Shown here in pieces: positions 13,481-25,731 of a stretch of 64,000 nucleotides of DNA. Each line of letters starts with the position of its first letter. Positions within the stretch are counted from its first letter, which is position 1. The DNA lies in the NCBI GenBank assembly GCA_000711775.1, contig ARYC01018440.1, forward strand, positions 1 to 64,000. The letters are read 5' to 3'. Both the position numbers and the translations under genes were made by a program. The notes beneath the pieces were generated by a model that had not been told where the DNA came from, did no database searches, and was given only the letters and a program-made list of their open reading frames with translations. This stretch comes from Oxytricha trifallax. Taxonomy: Eukaryota; Ciliophora; Spirotrichea; Sporadotrichida; Oxytrichidae.

Positions 13481-14373
13481 AATAAAAGGGAAGGGGAGTT
13501 TATAAACCAAAATGCGGTATAAAAGAATCAAAGAGTTTAAAGCAAGTCAAATGAATTTACGAAAAGTTCATTGATTTCATAAAGACCACATGACTTGATA
13601 TAAAATGAGGAATAGAAAAGCTTAAATTTCTGAGGAAAAGTTAGAGCAAAATTAATAGTTTTCAAGAGAGTCAGAATTTGATAAGTCTTAGACAAAATGC
13701 TACTAAAAGCGAAGAGTTTTTACAGAAAAAACAAAACGCCAGAAAGTAAAAAATATAGTAAAGCTATTACTTTAATAGCTAAAATAGCAGCTCTAACTAA
13801 ATCAAATCGCAGAAATAGCTTTCCAAAGGGCACATAGCTCACAAGTCTAATTAAATGAATTTCTTAAAGGAAAAGCAAACAACAAAACTAAAAATAAACC
13901 AAGCTGTCCATATATAATTTTAATTATAAATTTAATAACACAAAGTAAGTGCAGCTAGATAAAAAAGGCAGTCCCATTCCAGTTGCAAACAACGTGTATA
14001 ATTAAAAAATTTAAGTTAAAAAACAGCATTTAAAAGTTTATGCCCAATAATTGATCGATAACCCAGTTTGATTAAATACTTTACAAAAGCAGCTTGTCGT
14101 GGAGAAACAATAGAATTACAATTTAAAGAGTTAAGATTATGAAGTCAGTCTTTTGAGAGGGTTAATAGTGTTTATAAGCATAGCATTTTAATGCTGTGAA
14201 CAAGTTTAAAATGGGCTCCTTCGCTGAAAAACTGTAGAAGGTAGGCACTGATAAGGCTTTGCAAGGATTTATGATAAAGTTAAAAAATTATCACAAAAGT
14301 GTCGTAAACAATAAAGGAATTTGAAAATCTCGAGAGAAAACAATAAGAAAGTGCGATAGCTCAAGGGGAGAGG

Positions 14374-15039
14374 ATGATAAATGATTTTGATTACATCAAC
14401 ACTCCAATGAACAACAATAATTACTACGAGGATTAATACGATAAAAAATCAATCTCTTATCAATCACAAGCTATTACTGATTAAAAACCCAATTCATAAT
14501 TTTAGATTTCGCATCTAAAGTGTCTGCATCACTCCTTACTCCAAGAACAAAAGTAAAACAAATACAGAATTTGACTGAAGAAAACTGTAAGAAGTTTTAA
14601 AACCATTAATGGTATGAGAGAGAAAGGCATGAAAAAGTGTGACTAAGATGAATATGAAAAGTACTAAGAGGAGTATTGGCTACAGTAGTACAACAATGGT
14701 TGCTAAGATAAAGTTTTGCAAAATCACTCAAAAATCAATCAAAATTATAGTTTTTAGTAAGATATCACTTAGGAACCAACTAATGGGAATTTACTGTAAA
14801 CCGATTAAGTTTCTCATAACAATTTAAAGCAAGAAAATTCATAGCAACATAGTGGCACTGGTGTTAACTTTGGATTTAAGATGATTTATGACGGAGAAGA
14901 TATTGAAGATCAAATTAATTTGAATATAAAAAAACTGGAAGACTGCCTTGATGATGATCAAGTTGAAATTATCATAGCCAAATTGACAATCTTTTAAAAT
15001 ATAAATCCTAAAATACAAAATCTTTTAGAATTAATCTGA
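14374..15039 (+). CDS. Gln/Asn-rich hydrophilic protein
   Basis: Starts at an ATG with an Asn/Tyr/Asp-rich N-terminus (MINDFDYINTPMNNNNYY). It runs through frequent TAA/TAG codons as Gln to a TGA at 15037-15039. The C-terminal 120 codons or so are free of TGA and end in an acidic and hydrophobic segment (GEDIEDQINLNIKKLED). The reading frame shifts by one base at least twice, once beside a run of five A's near 14630. Short introns or assembly indels could explain this. Lys/Gln-rich protein-like sequence is also present upstream, from about 13490, and may belong to the same gene. No domain recognised. Confidence 0.55.
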
Positions 15040-16173
15040 GAGATAAAAAATTATGATACCATATAGGATTAAAATCAGGATTTCATGTTAATTATAAAAA
15101 GAACATCATAAAATATTTAATCACCCAATATTTTATATTTTAATTTTTAATTTTATAAATTTTTTAATGGAGAAGTCAATAAAGAGCTTGAATAATATGA
15201 GGAAGATATTTATGAATATAACTGAAGTTTGTGGTATTTTTGTTGTTTGAGTATTGTATATGAATTTTTTGAAAATCAATAATCATCATTATCTCAAATT
15301 AAAACAGAAATAAATTACATTATTATAAGTAAAAATGGATCTGAATTATTTAAAAAAAACTAAAGCACTTTGAAGCATTTAAGGTTCCTTACACACTTTT
15401 TAAACTCTATTTCTTTTAAATTTACATACTTTTATTTTTAGTCTAAAAATTAAACCTAATTTTGAAAAAATGATGATAAAATAACTTCTGATATCAAGAA
15501 CTGAAGGGAGTATAAATAAAGTCAAGGTATTTAAACGAAGAAGAAGCATTTAAAACATAAAGCGCCCTAGTAAACAATTCATCACATAATTCATAATTAA
15601 TAAATGTACATACTTGCTCCGTTCAAAAAGAACTATTTAAGAAAAACTATATAAAATTAAAAAGCACATAAAATAAATAGAGGACAGTTAGTAAACAAAA
15701 AAAAATAAATGTATAAATGCTCTAGTTTTTTAGACATTTTATGCTATTAATTGTAAATATATTAAAACTTTAAAATATACGGCAGTTTTTTGTATTTTTG
15801 ATTTTTAAAATTTCCTATTCTTTTGTATTTTAGCAATATTTAAAAAAAATGTTTAGGAAATATATATATATATATACAAGAATTTATTGTTTTTTAATTT
15901 ATCATATTAGATAAAATCTTACTTTCTCTAAATGAAATAGAAATCTATATAAGAAATTATTAAAAATCAATTATATATTAAAATTTGAAGTCACTGTGAC
16001 TTTTTAAACATTTTAATTGTTGTAAATATATATTGGATTTTATATATTGTCTTTTAAATTAGTTCACCCGCTTCTCTTGAGTACAAATGCTATTCTTTGA
16101 ATTATTTATATCTCTAACTGGAATAAATAAAGTGAAGTCGATTGTTACAAGCAACTTTACGATCATAGCCACA
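15040..16173. other. AT-rich intergenic region
   Basis: No gene seen. Contains a short TA dinucleotide run near 15860-15876. Confidence 0.5.
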
Positions 16174-17990
16174 AATAGAATAATTACGAATTATAAATAC
16201 AAATTATATTTAGAATAAAAATTGATATTAAATTTACAAATTACTTGAATAGCAGTTTGATAAATACATTGAATTGAGCAGTTAGAGTAGGTATTACTAT
16301 TAAACTATGGATAATACCAAGAGTTAAAGTAACAAAGATTAAAGCGAAAGCTTTGTTCATGAGCAAACTTTTAGTCTGTTCTTTAGTTAAACCGTTGGCT
16401 ATAATTACTCTAAACTCCCATTAATTCTCTTTGATGATTGATGTCGTCGAGATAAGTAGCAAGATGAGGGAGAGCGTCAGAGCAACTGTTCCCACAATAA
16501 TGATGAAAACTTGGAAAAGTAAGAGGAAATAGTTGATTGAATCAAGTAGACTCTTTCTAACCAAGTGAATTGGGGTATCTTCTCTGTTGAAAGATCTAAC
16601 ACCATTAGAGATATACTCTCCTCTGTGGTGTGCAATGCCTGGGGTAAGCTTTACAGAGAGTTATTCCCTTGGTTGACCATTGGAGAAGTTGTGGTCTTGT
16701 ACAATCTTATTATAATTCTTTTTTTTCTTAGCCGTAATAAAACAGCGACAACAAGATTAATGAGTGCCCATTTAAAATCATAATTAAACAGAAGAGGTCA
16801 ATTTGTTTTAGGGACATAAACTAGAAACCTGGAATTTATGTAATTATGGTATGAAAGTTCCTCTAAAAACAGTTGAGCAGATATCGTTATAATTATAATT
16901 TTGCTTAATACATAATTTGGCTTGAGATTTATTATAAAGAGAGAAGGAGTTACTATAATTTTCTGTGGCAAGTATCTTAATTTAAACTATGATGTCATTC
17001 TAATTTGTTCTTATTATTATATACAAACAGTAATGTTAAATGGATAAATAAAATATATTAAATAGGATATATAGAGCCATCATTATAATCCATACCCGCA
17101 TCACTATTAAGTGACTCAACTGAATCATAATCTTCATTTTATAATATACTGTAAGTGATTCCAGTTTTAGTCTCCTTAGGCATTTAATAATCAATGTGGA
17201 CAACTTGCAGGTAATTATTTTGAAATTTATAGACTTTAGCTCTCACTAAATTGTAGCCCAAGCGAGTACGATGGACATTCTCTAGTCAAAATTTGAATTT
17301 GTACAAATTTTTCTAATTAATTCATTCTTTTGTGTGGTAGAGAAAGACTAGTCTTCAACTGTTTCATCATTTTATTTTAATTCTTTTAAGAATTAAATAA
17401 AAGAACCCTCATCGATGTAGTTAACTTTACTGGCAGTAGAAGTTGCGTAGTGGTCTGAACCAACTATGCTTTTTATATGTGATTTTATCATGTGACTAAT
17501 GAGCTCGATAGTTGATCCTGAGAAGATTGAGAATGGTTAGGTAATCATTTAAAATACATTCTTAAATTAGCATTTTAAATCAATAAAGCTATAAAAATCA
17601 TAGCTGATTTGGTATTTCTAGCTTAATGTTCATCAAAGCTCTTTCTCACAACTTGAAAACAAATTTTCTCTTTTCTCAAGACCAAGATAACTCTTAACGA
17701 AGAATAGCTGAATATATGGCAAGAGTAGAATTGACACAAAAGCTAATCCAAGAATCATATGTACCAAAATTAAATTCAAAATAGAGAATAAGAGTAGGGC
17801 ATTTGCTTTCGTTGTCTCCAGCAAAAACAACTATGTTTTCTTGATCTTGAGCAAGTGAAAGTAGTTAAATTTCTATTTAATTATTATTGAGTAATTCATA
17901 GTTTAATGAAGTCTAGCCGTCTTTTTCTTCAAAATTGAAATTGAAATTTCTTGTTATATAGTCAAAGTTTTCGTTGGAAAATTAAAAATA
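16174..17990 (-). CDS. FtsX-like permease family membrane protein
   Basis: The C-terminal part (about 16174-16640) reads in one frame. A first membrane helix (FQVFIIIVGTVALTLSLI) is followed by KENQWEFRVIIANGLTKEQ and a second hydrophobic segment starting NKAFALIFVTLTLG. This is the FtsX/MacB permease pattern, in which an E-x-R-x-x-x-A-x-G-type loop separates the last helices. Upstream on the minus strand are soluble segments (for example RLGYNLVRAKVYKF and DEGSFIQFLKEL near 17.1-17.5 kb) consistent with the large extracellular domain. A hydrophobic block at 17.65-17.80 kb may be a further helix pair. Blocks lie in different frames, so introns or indels separate them. FtsX-type permeases act in ABC-type systems, but no ATPase gene is visible nearby. 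Substrate unknown. Confidence 0.65.
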
Positions 17991-18320
17991 ACTATTAATT
18001 AATTTTATGATAAAATTAAATTAATTTATATTTAATTGGGTAAATAGAAAACTTTCGTCTCTATTATTTGATTTTTTCAAAAGTACAAAATTTTTTAATT
18101 TTCTTTCTAAAAGAGGGATTATATTTTAAAGTGAATCTTAATGATTTAATTTGAAAAAGTTTCAATTTTCAAAGCATAGGGCTGAACTGAGATTATTCAA
18201 AGATTCTTAAAACATTTTAAAGAGGAGAAAATTCTCTAACTGATTAATTAGAATTTTTAATTAATTAATGCAAGTTATTGTAAATTAAATTCAAAAAGTT
18301 ACAACTAAAGTAATTTAACA
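17991..18320. other. AT-rich intergenic region
   Basis: Palindrome-prone AT-rich sequence, no gene. Confidence 0.4.
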
Positions 18321-19080
18321 TTTAGTTTAGTTTATCCTAAGTATATTCTACATTATTTTCTTCATCATCTGCCTCCTCTAATTTCTCTTTAATAAATTGT
18401 TTATTCCTGACTTCATTTGTATTTGGCTTAAAAGTGCACTATTTTATCTCTTTTTCACTCAATTTTATTAGTAGTTGACTCTTACTTTCTATTTTAGTTA
18501 AGATTTTTTCAAAGGCTATTGGAACTGTGTATGCTCTGTTTTAATTTTAAGTCAATCTTATAACAATTACAGGAGCAGACTATGGTCTTTTTAGGTTGTT
18601 TATGTCCAGTTCTTAAGAATTAATGGCGAATTTGTGGTTTAAACAAAAAATCAGCACTTCTTAATTTTTTATCTTTTCACTTTTGAAGTTCCTTTAGTTT
18701 TAAATGGCACCTTAAACCTATCACTGCTACAACTTAATCTTTTTATGTTACTGAATCTATATCTAAGATACTAGGCTTAAAATTACAATCTTTCTATTAC
18801 TCATATTCATGTTCTTTTCTAACTTTTGCAATTTTTCTTGCTTCTATTTTAACTTTTGTTTTAAATTCATGGAAAATTGCATACTTTCGCAATAATAAAT
18901 CTATAATCATATACAATTTAATTCATTCTTGTTTTAATGGCTTTTTATAGATACAGTAGTTTATTTCTTGGGTTTCTTGCTTTTCTTATAGCATCTCCCT
19001 CTTTTACTTTTCCTTTGGATTTTAAGCCAATTCATTGAGTTGTTTACAGCGCTGTCTATTGTATTAATAGAAAGTGCTGT
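18320..19080 (-). CDS. Hydrophilic Lys/Glu-rich protein, unidentified
   Basis: The minus strand reads as protein in the ciliate code. The block at 18.33-18.56 kb runs without TGA and contains PIAFEKILTKIESKSQLLIK, then CTFKPNTNEVRNKQFIKEKL and an acidic stretch EEADDEENN. The CTFKP-type phrase is common in ciliary and cytoskeletal coiled-coil proteins, but this is only a resemblance. Upstream to about 19.08 kb the strand remains Lys/Gln-rich. Start and end are not defined. Confidence 0.45.
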
Positions 19081-21560
19081 TATAATATAATTAATAAATA
19101 TATTTTTAATTTGGAGTAAAATATAATATGATCATGTTTCTTGTGATAATTATATCATCTACATAATTTATGTTCCCTATCACTTCTGAGTAGTTTGCAA
19201 ACAATTCTTATTAACAAATAGTAAAACTCAAAACCCCTCATACTTAAAAGTTATTTCAAATTAGATTTAATCCATAAAGTCAAAATATTTAATATATATT
19301 GATGAAAATTTCAGTAAGTTTACCATCACTCGCTAATTGAATTCTTTAAGCCTTTTAATTATTCTGTTTAAAATAAGTAATTGATCGAAATTTATTTATT
19401 TCATTTTTAGTACGCATTAATGAAACTGGTAAAATAGGGTTTATTTAGTTAAGTTAAGTTATATTTGTTTCTATGGCGTCCACGAGTAGTAGGGTTTTAT
19501 GACCTAAATATGTATGCATTAAAAATAAGAAATATTTCATAAAGGGGAATTAAATGATTTACTGTTTTTATCCGTCAAAAATAGATTAAAGCAATATTTT
19601 TATTGCTACTCATAACTAAAAGAAAAGAATTAGTAAATTTATTTTGGTTTAACTTCATCAAAAATTTACAATTAAAAGTTGTGCTTATTGGGAAAATTAA
19701 TTGAATAATTAAAACTTACAAGTAAACTCTGTGCTAGTAATCATTGAGCAAGTTTAGTGGTCATTTTTATATTGTATAGAATGTTTTGCTCTTAAGTTGC
19801 TCTAGTGAATGCAAAATATATATAAATATATAAATTTCGCGATAAGCTAAATCAATAATTGCAAATAAATATATGATTGATAGATCAAATGTGAGGTTGT
19901 AAACAGCATTTTCATACTTCAACTCAGTAATAAATTACTTAGTTATTTGCTCATTTAACTGTAAGTTACGCTGTTTACCTAATGAAACTTAAATTACTCT
20001 ATTTTTTTGCGCTACTTAGTTGTTGTTTTTGTTTCTCATTAAACAAGTTATTTATATATCTTAGATGCTTTTTGACATTTTGTTTCTAGCTATTAATATG
20101 ATGTAGATGTAATTAATTAACTTATTTTATAATGAAGAATTATAGCATTTATTTAAAATTAAAAAAGTAATAGTAGAGTTGTGTATTAAATTCATTTAAA
20201 ATAAAAATTACAAAATAATTGAAATAAGTAAATTGAAGTAAATATGAAAAATAAAAATAAATGGGGATGGTGAAAAAGTGATAGGCTCTCGATTAGGAAG
20301 AAAGGGGATAAACAGGAATATTGGAGAATTACACTGCAGCCAGATTTGTTGTTAGATAGTTTATTGAAATTAAAGGCGTCACAGTGATTATGTCTCTAAC
20401 ATATTTCTTTGGTTTGTTTAGTTATGATTTCAGGCAATAGATTAGATAAAAAAAAATACAGTCCTTTTTTCTACGGAGGCCTAACTTATAAATTTGTTCT
20501 TTTTGCAAATGGGATACTGATAAATAATTGTTCAATCGACGATTTTAAGACAGGTTTTTTTTCTGGCTAGTTCTTACAGCCACTCTCAGTTTGATTCTAG
20601 ATATAGCGTGAATTATTAGATTTGTTGAGATATTTAAGGGAACGAAGCAAAAAGGTTAGGCATATAAGCCTCAATTGAAAATAATGTTTATTTTTTTGTA
20701 TTAAAATTTTCCAATCACGATTCCTGAAAACTATAACAGAGGTGCCGCATGAGATTCACTAGACGACTTTTTTGTTCTAGTCTTCTTGTGCAAGAGCCAT
20801 TTAAGACTGTACTTACAGCTTCCCTATAACTTCAAATGAAGTTTCCACTTTCAAATTAAAATGAGATAATTTCTATTTTAAATTAAAGGGCATAATTAAC
20901 AAAAGACTAAATATAAAACATTATATTATAATAAATGCCCCATAATTTTATACTTTAGGTTTCCAGGCATGAGTTTTAACACCACTTTATTCAAGTTTTG
21001 GAAACAGTTAAAGCTGACTAAAAATTGAACAACTTCATTTCTGTAAACGACATCTTCTATTATACTCTTGCCATCAGCAACCTATCACTAGCATATCTAA
21101 AATATAATCTTTTTTTTATCTCACTGTTTCTCCAATGATCATTTATGAATCCACTATAGATTACTCAACGTTCAATTCCTACTCGTTCTTAAAAACGCTT
21201 CAAAAATAAACAGAATCTACTTCAATAACTAATTAAATTTTTAGCTCAAATTTTTAGATATTCCCTTTTAAATTATTATTAAATATTAAAACTGGACCAC
21301 GGGTATTTCAGCTAAAACACTTTGAGTAGACCCAAAAACGCTAAATTACCATCCTATTTTTCGCCTTTTGCAAACACGGTAAGATATACTAATTGCCAAT
21401 AGAACAGGAAACCAAGTAATTGCATGCTGTTTCCAAAAATACATCTATAGATTCGTTAAAATTTCAACTCAAGCATAAATTCAATTTAATATTATTTATT
21501 TTTTAATTTTGTTAGCTAATAAAATGTTAAATTATGGGGAAATTTCAGGCTAAAATATTC
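19081..21560. other. AT-rich region without a supported gene
   Basis: No convincing coding block on either strand; fragments near 20.3-20.8 kb are too short to call. Confidence 0.35.
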
Positions 21561-21599
21561 CTTTATATTAGTTAATATTTTTAAGTATACCAAAATGAT

Positions 21600-24280
21600 T
21601 ACCATAAATCCTCTGAATTCAATGTTAATCTTCCATAAGCAGGCAGGGTTGAAACTGTTGATGCTAAGATTACACTCTACACTGATTATAAGTCATTCTT
21701 CAATGAAGCAACTGCTGATATTTTTGATGAGGGTTAAATCGATGGATCAGCTCTGGAAGTAAATGAATAAATTATTTATTATATTTGTTTTCACAATTAT
21801 TTTTTAAAGAGCTCAAATTTAATTCTATTTGCTTAAAAGTTTACAAGACTTACTTCTTTTATACTATAATGAAATCGCACCATACTTTATTAGAACTTAT
21901 AATTAATAATCGTAACAACATCAATAGTTCCAGTTTTAGTATAAATCATTAACAGAGATTAAGAAATTGGTGAAATTAAAATAAAAGTTATAAGTATTAT
22001 GATTGAGAAACAATCTTTATTATTTAAATGAACTCTAAAACCATCTACAAATATTCCAACAAAATCTCAGGAAAGATCATGACCGTTTACGAGAATACCC
22101 ATCCAAAAGTATATTTTATTAATAAGCATTACTGACAGCTTTGCCTAGACCATGAACACTTTTAGAGTATTGAAGGACTTAGAACTTCTAAAGATGAGCA
22201 TAACTGATGTTGTGAACTCTATATGGGTTCAAAACTCCACAAACACTCCTTTCATCGACAATCGAATTGTGCCACTCTTCCCTACTCTGAAAATTAGTGG
22301 CACCATACAACGCTACTTTCACTTTCATTATGTGACAAGTAGCAGGCACTCTCACTGAAGTTAAATAATAAAATAAATTCTATAATAAAAAATTAAAGCA
22401 TAATTTAAATAACATATAGATATATGTAAAATGATAAGCAATATAAAATATTTATTATAAGCCAATATGACTGAACCATAACCAGTTTACAACGTTAGCA
22501 TTTTGTACTAAGCATGCCACTTCCAAATACCCCAGTTCAAAGCAAAAAAACAATACTGCTCCACAAAAACTCCACTACAAACAAAACAGCGCCAGTTACT
22601 GTAGTAGATCCAAGAATAAAAGTGACTGTATTGAACTTTACTCTTAAATATATTCAATTGGTGGCTAAAATCAACAAGACTTTTCAGCCAAATAATTTTA
22701 ACGAGACCAACCAGATTCATTAATTTTAGCTGCTAATATTCTTGCCTTGAATGACTGCAAACAACCAGGCCTATTCTTATTAAAAATAAGTTTAAAACTT
22801 AAATTCTAATAAATCTTATAAAGATTTTAAAGATATAAGAAAAATAATAATCTCCAAAACATTTGATTGACTAATTTCAATAGATTATTTAATATTCTTA
22901 GTAATCTGTGACAAAACCACTTCTATATCAAAACAAGCGATACTTTGGATTCTCTAAGCTTTAAGAAACTTTGAAACTTTATCAACGGTGGTCTTAACCT
23001 ATTCAAAAACTGCAAATTGTTGAGAAAACTGACTGCTGCTGCTATTATGGCCCTAGCAAAGAATAAAAGATATTAAGTAAAAAAAGATGTATTTTTAATT
23101 TATTTATTGGGAATAATTTTATTAAAACATTTTAGTTATTATATCCCTAAATTATTAATTATTATGATATATAAATGGGAATTTTTATATCTTCCTTATT
23201 TTTAGCAATTAATGTAGGCATAAGTGATAAATCAATTAAACAACGGTACTTTTGGAGGAATCCTAGCCACAACTTTAGATTTAAGATCCTTAAACTAGAA
23301 AGAACCTCTGCTCAAAATTTAAATTGTCTCAGAAAGTGTTCAGCTAACTACTTATTAATTATAAAATTAATTTACTCTTAATAAAAAATGTTTAGTTTTT
23401 TTGCTAAAATTAAACTTGCTACCAAGTCCTGCTGAAGACCAAAGTCATATTTTCAGAAAGCACTCAAGTTTATAATTATTTAAGATACTTATATATCAAA
23501 GTTTTAATTTTTATTATAATTATAATTTTAGGAAAGAGTTATTTTTTTTTATAGATGGAGCAATTCATTGGACAATTTGTCAATTTTGGTATTCAAAAAT
23601 CTTCAGATTTCCAAATTTTACATGTCAGCACTCAACAAGATATCATATTCACCTAACTAAGCTAAAGTGTCTAACATCTTGATAAATAAAATTAAAAACA
23701 TATTTTCTTATCACATTAGAGTTATTAATCATTAAATTGTTTTTTAATTTATAAAAAATAATTATTTATAAGTTATAATTTTGTACCTTTTAAATTAATA
23801 TACAACGACAACAAATTCATGGGAAATAAAAGAATCAGGGACATCCAGTTGAATTTCACAGTTGCCTGAGTCAACTAAAATAACGGTTAACACTGTAACG
23901 AGCCTAACAATGCAATCAATAACTAAACTGTGATTTAATAGTTATAACATCATAAGAGCCCAAACCAGTGTCATTGTTAACCTCAAGGGAGTTTCATACT
24001 TGATTCTTAACTAAGCCGTTCTTAATTAATTCACTGGAACCAACCTCGCTAACAAAGCAAAAGTTGATAGGAGCCCACAAAATCCAACTTTTTCATCAAA
24101 TTTTTTTCCAAAGGTGAGACCAAGCAGTTTACAATTTCCTTTAATCTGGTTAACATAAGCGAATGGCATCCATTTAATTTTAACGCAAATGAACTAACTA
24201 TAATTTTATAATTAAGACCGAGAAGCGCTTAGTACATGAGCTAAGGCGAAGAAGCAGTCTATGCCATTCCTAAATTCTGA
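21600..24280 (+). CDS. Multi-exon secreted or surface-like protein, unidentified
   Basis: Several plus-strand blocks read as protein in the ciliate code: near 21.62-21.76 kb (TVDAKITLYTDYKSFFNEAT), near 22.06-22.35 kb, near 22.60-22.80 kb (PDSLILAANILALNDCKQ) and 24.10-24.28 kb (FTISFNLVNISEWHPFNFN), ending at TGA 24278-24280. A clean short intron candidate of 30 nt (GTATAT...ACAG) lies just before 22142 and keeps the frame (THPK to CLDHEHF). Another GT...AAG candidate follows 21758. Beta-strand-like alternating sequence suggests an extracellular domain; no family recognised. It is convergent with the next gene. Confidence 0.5.
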
Positions 24281-24779
24281 GAATAAGGATACTAAATCTT
24301 CACTTAATAATTATATTAATAACATTTACTTTATTTTTAATTTATTATTTAAAAACACAAAATCTACACTTACTTTATAAATTTAATTTATCTTTTAAAA
24401 ATATTATAAAATTTTATAGCAGTTAATAAAAATTTTAAAATTTAACATTCAAGAAAATAAATAAAATTATTAATTTACCATATATCTAATAAGTTTAATC
24501 ATTTATTCTTTTTCTATATTTATATTTATAGTTAACTTAATTCGAAAGATGTGGCCAATGTTTTGAGGTAGGGACTATAGAATTAATAATCATTTAATTA
24601 ATAAATTAAATAAATTCATAAATTTATTGGTCGTTTATTGCAAACACCTTAATATGCCTAGAGAAAATCTAATTAGAAGAATCTGTAATTTTTTATAGTA
24701 TTTTTATAATACTAAATAATTGAATTTATTTATTTTATAAATAATCAGAATCCAATCCTTAGATATATATTTATATATT

Positions 24780-25692
24780 ATTGCTATTGTCAATAACTTG
24801 GTATTCGTCAATGATATTGTCAAGTTTAAATACTTCCAATAAATAGAAGTTTACCTAAAGGCATGATGCCGGTCTAAAATTGAACGTAATTAAACCAATA
24901 TAATAGCGATAAAGCTTGATATTACACCCATCGATGAGCAATATCTTCTATCTCTAATTTTCCATTGAGATAGTCTTTTATTCCTCTTTTAATGCTAGAT
25001 CAATTTTTCTCTAGGTTAAATTGCCATCATAGCACGGCTGTTGCAATAGCTTAAAAATAGGTACAAGCTTATCTATCAGGGTCACTATCAATTGTATTTT
25101 TTTAATAGAAACTTCCATCTTAAGATAACTGAGAAGAGAGAAAATCTGTAAATTTCTATGTATTTTTGTGAATCGTTGATGTTCAATTAAATTTTAGCCA
25201 TTAAACCAATAAATAGAGTGTTTGCGTAGCTTTAAGTCAATTAGCTATAGAAAATACCCTACAATCTAAATTTCTCTGCCTAAACTTCATTTATGATGAC
25301 GACTGATGTTAAATCATAAACTAAGAAAGTCTCAATTGGGTAATGGATGTAAGAAATTGATAAACTATTTAAAGTTCCTGCAGCGTTTTTTAAGTAAAGC
25401 AAATACTAAGCAGCTTGTTGCATTTTCTCTTTCTTTTTATTCAGTAATCTTAAATAATGAGAATTTATTATATACTTATTGAAAGATATCTGACAATGTT
25501 TTTTGTAGAAAATTCAAAAATGCATTTTGTGAATCTCCTGCAAATCAACTTACTTTGCCATTTGGATAAGCAAAGGCGGAAATTTGGCTACTAAGTGCTG
25601 CTGATGTTTCTTTATAACTGATCTATCAATATTTTCTAAACCTGATCTTTGAGCTACTGCCAAGACAACCAAATTTCAATAAAGAGGATTGA

Positions 25693-25731
<39 letters not shown>

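Noticed and set aside
16565..16783. Standard-code 72-aa plus-strand ORF
   Set aside because: Antisense to the FtsX-like coding frame, which carries clear membrane helices and motif spacing.
25548..25564. 16-nt intron candidate (GTAAGTTGATTTGCAG on the minus strand)
   Set aside because: Tempting because heterotrich introns are this short, but the paralogue does not support a junction there and no phase check was decisive.
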